Under the pieces are notes generated by a model that did no database searches, was not told the origin of the DNA, and saw nothing but the letters and a program-made list of their open reading frames with translations. The position numbers were made by a program, and so were the translations under genes. A stretch of DNA of 9,861 bases from CAZXCG01 sp964639205 (GTDB lineage: Bacteria > Bacillota > Clostridia > Oscillospirales > Acutalibacteraceae), in contig CAZXCG010000036.1 of NCBI GenBank assembly GCA_964639205.1, forward strand, positions 1 to 9,861. The letters are read 5' to 3'. This document shows, in pieces, positions 6,873 through 9,861 of the stretch. Every line of letters starts with the position of its first letter. Positions within the stretch are counted from its first letter, which is position 1.

Positions 6873-8042
6873 TTAAAAAACGTCGATTAATCCGGCATAC
6901 ATTTGAAGCACAAGCGTAGCGTCGGCGGCGTCAACTTCACCGCTGAAATCAACATCGGCAAGCGAATTATAATATCCGTCGCAACTTTCGTCGATAAGCT
7001 GCGCGTATTTTTGCAGAATAAGGGTTGCGTCAACAGAATCTATTTTGCCGTCGTTATTAACATCGCCGAGATCCGCGGCAATTTCGAGCAGCTCAAAGGG
7101 GATTGAATTTTCATCGGCAAATTGCTGTGCAAAGCTGCCGTCGGCGGCGGCTAAGGTAACAAGGGGCGAGCTTTCAAAAGCGAGCGGATCAATGCCTATA
7201 ACGGTAGAAGGCAGCTTGACGCGGCGCAGATTTTCACAGTTTGCAAAAGCGCGTATCTGCACTGTCAGACAGCCGCTTTGCACCGTAACTCCGCTGACGG
7301 TTGAATTGCCGTAAAACGCGCCGCCGCCTATCTGCTCAACTCCGCGCGGCAATGTTATGTCGCCGCCGCCGCCGTTATATGCAATCAGGATTCCCTGACC
7401 GAGAATCACAAAATCCTCGGTTTGCGAATTAAGCCATTCCGTTCCCTCAAAAGCAAGAGCGCCTATCTGCATAACCTTGCCCGAAACCGTAACCTGCGCA
7501 AGAGAGGCGCACCCATAAAACGCGCCCTCGCCGATGCTGCGGACGGTTTGTCCGATTTTTACCGAGGTTAACGTATCGTTAAGCGCAAACGCATAGGGCG
7601 CTATCGAAACGATTTCGGCGGGAATTTCAATCTGCTGCCCGCTTCCTTTGTAGGCAATGAGTATACCGTTCACCGTTACAAAGTCCGCTGAGGCAAAGTT
7701 TACATAAGCCGTATTGTTAAAAGCATAAGCGCCGATTTCGGTTATATTGCCCGTGTTATTGAGGCTCTGCAGAGAAGTGCAGTCATAAAAAGCGCGGTTC
7801 CCGATTGAGTAAACGCTGTCCGGAAAATTGACGGTAACAGTCGTGCTGCTGCCGGCAAAGGCTCCGTCCCCTATTATTTTAACTCCGTCCGGGATTGTGA
7901 CGGTAAGCGAGCTTCCGTTGTACCTTGTAAGCACTCCGCCGCTGATTTCAAATTCATCCGCGTCCGCTGCCGCCGGCAGGGCGGACAGCGCCGCGAAAAT
8001 AAACAGCAACGCCGTAAAAACGGCAATTCGAGTCTTTTTCAT
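6873..8042 (-). CDS. Secreted BspA-type leucine-rich-repeat protein with C-terminal dockerin, 389 aa
   Basis: The start has GGAG (8051-8048) 5 bases upstream and opens a signal peptide (MKKTRIAVFTALLFIFAALSA..., cleavage near A26). Residues 31-300 are BspA-like LRRs (LRR_5 type) with nine AF turns such as GAFAG, RAFYDC and GAFYGC, in the pattern 'IP..V..IG..AF..C..L..V'. They form three units of exactly 90 residues starting at F31, F121 and F211, each opening with a 'GxLxxYNG'-like motif. Residues 325-386 are a dockerin with two calcium loops, D327-D338 and D363-D374; in the second loop position 5 is S367 instead of Asp. No catalytic domain is present. BspA-type repeats are known in surface adhesion and protein binding, so the protein is probably a non-catalytic, cohesin-bound binding module outside the cell. 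It lies 54 bp after the membrane-protein gene on the same strand and may be cotranscribed; no separate promoter is obvious. Confidence 0.9.
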   Translation of the reverse strand: MKKTRIAVFTALLFIFAALSALPAAADADEFEISGGVLTRYNGSSLTVTIPDGVKIIGDGAFAGSSTTVTVNFPDSVYSIGNRAFYDCTSLQSLNNTGNITEIGAYAFNNTAYVNFASADFVTVNGILIAYKGSGQQIEIPAEIVSIAPYAFALNDTLTSVKIGQTVRSIGEGAFYGCASLAQVTVSGKVMQIGALAFEGTEWLNSQTEDFVILGQGILIAYNGGGGDITLPRGVEQIGGGAFYGNSTVSGVTVQSGCLTVQIRAFANCENLRRVKLPSTVIGIDPLAFESSPLVTLAAADGSFAQQFADENSIPFELLEIAADLGDVNNDGKIDSVDATLILQKYAQLIDESCDGYYNSLADVDFSGEVDAADATLVLQMYAGLIDVF

Positions 8043-8096
8043 ATTTTCTCCGAATTATCTCCAAATTAAGACGTCAGGACATTTTCGCCCGTTTTA

Positions 8097-9179
8097 TCAT
8101 TCAAAATCGTCTATAAGCCGGTCAAGCATTTGCTTTGCCTTGTCAAACTCGTTAGCATTCCCGGAAGCCGGACTTTTTTGCGGCGGTTCGGCGGGCGCGG
8201 CTTCAGCCTTCTTTTCGGCGTCCGTTCCGCCGGCATTGGCTCCGGCAACCGTAAATGAGCTGTCCTCTTCCTCCTCAGCCTCTAAATTGTCGGCAATATC
8301 GCGGTACGCATGCCGGACGTCTTCGGATATATCGTACTGCGCGTCGGTTGCCTCGCTGTCAAGCTTTGCCGCGTCTTCAACGGTTATCAGCCGCCTGCTC
8401 ATGGAGATAAGGTACACAAGCACATACAGCGCAAGCAGAAAGAGCTCTGCGGGAAAAGCAACCGACTCAAGGCTTAGGGCTGTTTGACCGTACATCAAGC
8501 GGATTACTGCCGATGTTAAGCAAACCGCCAGCAAGGAAACCGCCGGCAAACCGAAAACGAAATTCTTTTTTACTCCGTCCTTTTCTTTAAGGGCAATAAG
8601 CGTTACCGCCTGATAGAACAGGAACATTGTCAGGAACACATAGGCAACGATTACGGTCATATCGACAGAGCGCACAGAAAGGCTTGTAAATTCCGAGAAC
8701 ATTGCAATCAGCTTGCTTGCCGCCCATATTGCGGGCATTGCGTAAATAAAAGAAATTCCGCGCGAATTGTTTCTGCCGCCGAACATTGCGGCAGAAATGA
8801 CAACAAACCCGATTGCGGCAAGCACTCCGAGAATATCGTTTACAAACCAAAGCACCGAATAATCCGCGGAGCTTATCATCCCTATAGCGTCGCTGCCCGC
8901 GTTGACAAGCACCGCCGCCGCGCACAGCAGCGATAAAACGCCCACAGGTATACTGCGCGCGGATATGTACGCGTCGGATGTGGTTTTATCTATCTTATTA
9001 AATAACTCCATAAGCAAAAACAGCGCCACCGACAAAAGCACAATAAAGTAATTCAGGCGGCTTATGTTCATTCCGAGGAAGGTTCCGCCCTCGGGGAAAA
9101 ACGCTGTTTGATATATTTTAAGCCCTACGGACAAAGCAAAAAAAGGCACAAAAAACGGCCATGACAATTTGATTTTCAT
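8097..9179 (-). CDS. Polytopic membrane protein with acidic cytoplasmic tail, 360 aa, function unknown
   Basis: The start has GGAGGT (9189-9184) 4 bases upstream. Eight hydrophobic segments are visible at about 7-27, 41-60, 76-95, 108-133, 140-162, 173-195, 204-227 and 240-262, separated by short loops. The tail from 263 to 360 is soluble: it has the acidic cluster EAEEEED near 308, an Ala/Pro/Lys-rich linker (about 322-342) and a charged C-terminal helix (EFDKAKQMLDRLIDDFE). With MSRR after the last segment, the tail is expected in the cytoplasm. No transporter, protease or kinase motif is recognised, and there is no signal peptide beyond the first span. Two tandem sigma-A promoters lie upstream, and the dockerin-LRR gene follows after 54 bp, so the two may form one unit, although a functional link is not shown. 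It could be a structural, sporulation or envelope protein; none of these is supported specifically. Confidence 0.85.
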   Translation of the reverse strand: MKIKLSWPFFVPFFALSVGLKIYQTAFFPEGGTFLGMNISRLNYFIVLLSVALFLLMELFNKIDKTTSDAYISARSIPVGVLSLLCAAAVLVNAGSDAIGMISSADYSVLWFVNDILGVLAAIGFVVISAAMFGGRNNSRGISFIYAMPAIWAASKLIAMFSEFTSLSVRSVDMTVIVAYVFLTMFLFYQAVTLIALKEKDGVKKNFVFGLPAVSLLAVCLTSAVIRLMYGQTALSLESVAFPAELFLLALYVLVYLISMSRRLITVEDAAKLDSEATDAQYDISEDVRHAYRDIADNLEAEEEEDSSFTVAGANAGGTDAEKKAEAAPAEPPQKSPASGNANEFDKAKQMLDRLIDDFE

Positions 9180-9250
9180 ATTTACCTCCGTCTGTCTTCA
9201 ACTTAATTCGGTTCGCGCCGGCTGTGGCTCGCCCGAAAAAACATATATTA

Positions 9251-9279
9251 ATTTTAAAGCAAAACAATATTGATGTCAA
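9251..9279 (-). promoter_or_regulatory. Proximal sigma-A promoter of the membrane protein/LRR genes
   Basis: On the minus strand TTGACA (9279-9274) and TAAAAT (9256-9251) are 17 bp apart. The start of transcription should be near 9244, about 65 nt before the membrane-protein ATG. Confidence 0.82.
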
Positions 9280-9311
9280 GGACGGCAAGCGCTTTTTCAG
9301 TATTTTTTCAT

Positions 9312-9340
9312 TTTATATTACACATTTCGGAGTTTGTCAA
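9312..9340 (-). promoter_or_regulatory. Distal tandem sigma-A promoter on the minus strand
   Basis: A second TTGACA (9340-9335) and TATAAA (9317-9312) pair, again with 17-bp spacing, lies 61 bp upstream of the proximal promoter and faces the same way. Two near-consensus promoters in series suggest strong or layered expression. Confidence 0.72.
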
Positions 9341-9350
9341 TAGTGAGCCG

Positions 9351-9390
9351 CAGTTCATCCCCGCTTTAGAAGCGTGGAGCTTCTTGCTTG
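9351..9390. mobile_element. Possible remnant end of an IS200/IS605-type element
   Basis: CCCCGCTT (9359-9366) and AAGCGTGG (9370-9377) form an 8-bp hairpin with one mismatch and a 3-nt loop, followed by AGCTTCTTGC. A TTCAT-hairpin-CTTCTTG layout resembles the subterminal ends of TnpB-carrying IS200/IS605 elements. An alternative hairpin AGAAGC/GCTTCT (9368-9373/9379-9384) competes with it. No tnpA or tnpB is in the window, so only a remnant or a small non-autonomous copy is possible; it could also be an ordinary hairpin. Confidence 0.3.
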
Positions 9391-9420
9391 AGGGGGTTAA
9401 AATTTTTATTTAAAATTATA

Positions 9421-9449
9421 TTGACTTTTTCGGTCAAAATGTATATTAT
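9421..9449 (+). promoter_or_regulatory. Sigma-A promoter with overlapping palindrome, for the 50-aa protein
   Basis: TTGACT (9421-9426) and TATTAT (9444-9449) are 17 bp apart. The -35 box is also the left arm of an inverted repeat, TTGAC (9421-9425) and GTCAA (9433-9437), with a 7-nt centre. Such a site could bind a dimeric repressor such as a TetR-type protein. The leader to the ATG is about 55 nt and very AT-rich. Confidence 0.75.
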
Positions 9450-9510
9450 AAACTTAAAAATAAATAATTTAAAATAAATAATAATTTAAAATACATTGGA
9501 GGGCTTTGTT

Positions 9511-9663
9511 ATGTCAAAAAATTGTAAATTGGGTTGGATTATCGGAATTATTGCCGGCATCTCCGCTCTTACCGCCGCCTTAACGGCTTTTCTCATTATT
9601 CGCGATAAAAAGAAAAAAGACGAAGAAGAGCTTGACCGCTATCTCGAGGACGCGATCCAGTAG
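9511..9663 (+). CDS. Small single-span membrane protein, 50 aa
   Basis: ATG at 9511 follows GGAGGG (9498-9503) by 7 bases and a matched promoter, and the frame ends at TAG. The protein has a short polar start (MSKNCK), one hydrophobic segment of about residues 7-30 (LGWIIGIIAGISALTAALTAFLII), then RDKKKKDEEE and an amphipathic end, LDRYLEDAIQ. The basic residues after the segment predict a cytoplasmic C-terminus with the N-terminus outside. Similar 50-60 residue proteins of unknown function are common in Clostridia, by general recollection. The glycine-rich GxxxG-like span (GIIAG) could support helix packing. It is transcribed divergently from the membrane-protein gene. Its dedicated promoter, ribosome binding site and protein-like pattern make it a real gene despite its size. 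Confidence 0.8.
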   Translation: MSKNCKLGWIIGIIAGISALTAALTAFLIIRDKKKKDEEELDRYLEDAIQ

Positions 9664-9676
9664 CTTCCGACCCGTT

Positions 9677-9703
9677 TTCAATAAGGGGTTTTGCTCCGTC
9701 ATT
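9677..9703 (+). repeat. 27-nt dispersed repeat, copy 2
   Basis: Partner of 3014-3040 (24 of 27 identical). It starts 13 nt after the stop codon of the 50-aa gene, so it would lie in that gene's 3' untranslated region. It keeps a small hairpin (GGGG-TTTTG-CTCC) but lacks the 10-bp outer helix present around copy 1. Confidence 0.6.
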
Positions 9704-9781
9704 CAACTTAGCAAAGGGGCAGCGTTAACCGCCTGAGAAATCAACGGGGATTGTATGCCCCATCGATTCCGAAAATGGGCT

Positions 9782-9809
9782 CCGCCGCCTTTTAGGCGGG
9801 GGCGTCTTT
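9782..9809 (+). terminator. Weak terminator-like hairpin after the 50-aa gene
   Basis: Stem 9782-9789 with 9795-9802 has seven pairs and one G-G mismatch, loop TTTTA, then GCGTCTTTG with only a short T run. The right arm GGCGGGGGCGTCT resembles that of the hairpin at 6656-6668, differing at one base, which suggests a shared terminator type in this genome. Confidence 0.5.
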
Positions 9810-9825
9810 GCCTGAGTTATATATT

Positions 9826-9859
9826 AAAATTTATAAAAATTTATATTATAAAATTTATA
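9826..9859. repeat. AT-rich repeat AAAATTTATA, three copies
   Basis: AAAATTTATA occurs exactly at 9826-9835, 9836-9845 and 9850-9859, and the region from about 9816 to the window edge is almost pure A/T. Copies one and two are spaced 10 bp, in helical phase. It may be curved DNA, an upstream promoter element of a gene beyond the edge, or a simple low-complexity stretch. Confidence 0.55.
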
Positions 9860-9861
9860 TA

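Noticed and set aside
7828..8487. Plus-strand reading frame (219 codons) across the LRR and membrane-protein genes
   Set aside because: It is antisense to two well-supported genes and its serine/alanine-rich translation is typical of a shadow frame.
1..9861. CRISPR array, complete transposon, phage or toxin-antitoxin module
   Set aside because: No regularly spaced direct repeats, no transposase, integrase or phage protein, and no paired small toxin/antitoxin genes are seen on either strand.

Overview
The window looks like a chromosomal segment of a Gram-positive anaerobe of the class Clostridia, probably a gut-associated Oscillospiraceae/Ruminococcaceae-type organism. This is inferred from AGGAGG-type ribosome binding sites, clear sigma-A promoters, a T-box leader, Firmicute-type small membrane proteins, a TrpB2-type tryptophan synthase beta chain and two secreted proteins that end in dockerins. 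No phage, CRISPR array, plasmid or complete transposon is visible.

Positions 1-1000 hold the 3' part of a promoter, tRNA-Pro(GGG) with encoded CCA, a strong hairpin terminator, and two small conserved proteins: an 84-residue DUF4177-like protein and an 88-residue protein with one C-terminal membrane segment. Positions 1028-2830 are a complete regulated unit: sigma-A promoter, tryptophan T-box leader (UGG specifier; the T-box base facing the discriminator also fits tRNA-Trp), conditional terminator, a stand-alone trpB2 gene and a final terminator. No trpA or other trp gene is next to it.

Positions 2920-6675 carry one long gene with its own promoter, a structured 5' leader and a downstream hairpin. 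It encodes a secreted 1172-residue multimodular GH29 alpha-L-fucosidase: signal peptide, catalytic domain, F5/8 type C domain, a second galactose-binding-like domain, Calx-beta, FIVAR-like helices, a second F5/8 type C domain, and a type I dockerin. Facing it on the minus strand (8042-6873) is a secreted BspA-type leucine-rich-repeat protein that also ends in a dockerin. Upstream of that, in the same direction and 54 bp away, is an eight-span membrane protein with an acidic cytoplasmic tail, driven by two tandem sigma-A promoters. The dockerins imply a cohesin scaffold encoded elsewhere; the fucosidase would act on fucosylated host or dietary glycans, and the LRR protein could be a non-catalytic binding component.

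Positions 9240-9861 contain the promoters for the minus-strand genes, a hairpin that may be a worn IS200/IS605-type end, a promoter overlapping a short palindrome, a 50-residue single-span membrane protein, a copy of a 27-nt sequence also found in the fucosidase leader, a weak terminator-like hairpin, and an AT-rich run with three copies of a 10-bp word that runs off the edge.

I do not see a clear new multi-gene system. The most notable points are the dockerin-tagged fucosidase/LRR pair, the orphan TrpB2 under a tryptophan T-box, the structured and repeated leader element, and the exact 90-residue super-repeat of the LRR protein.
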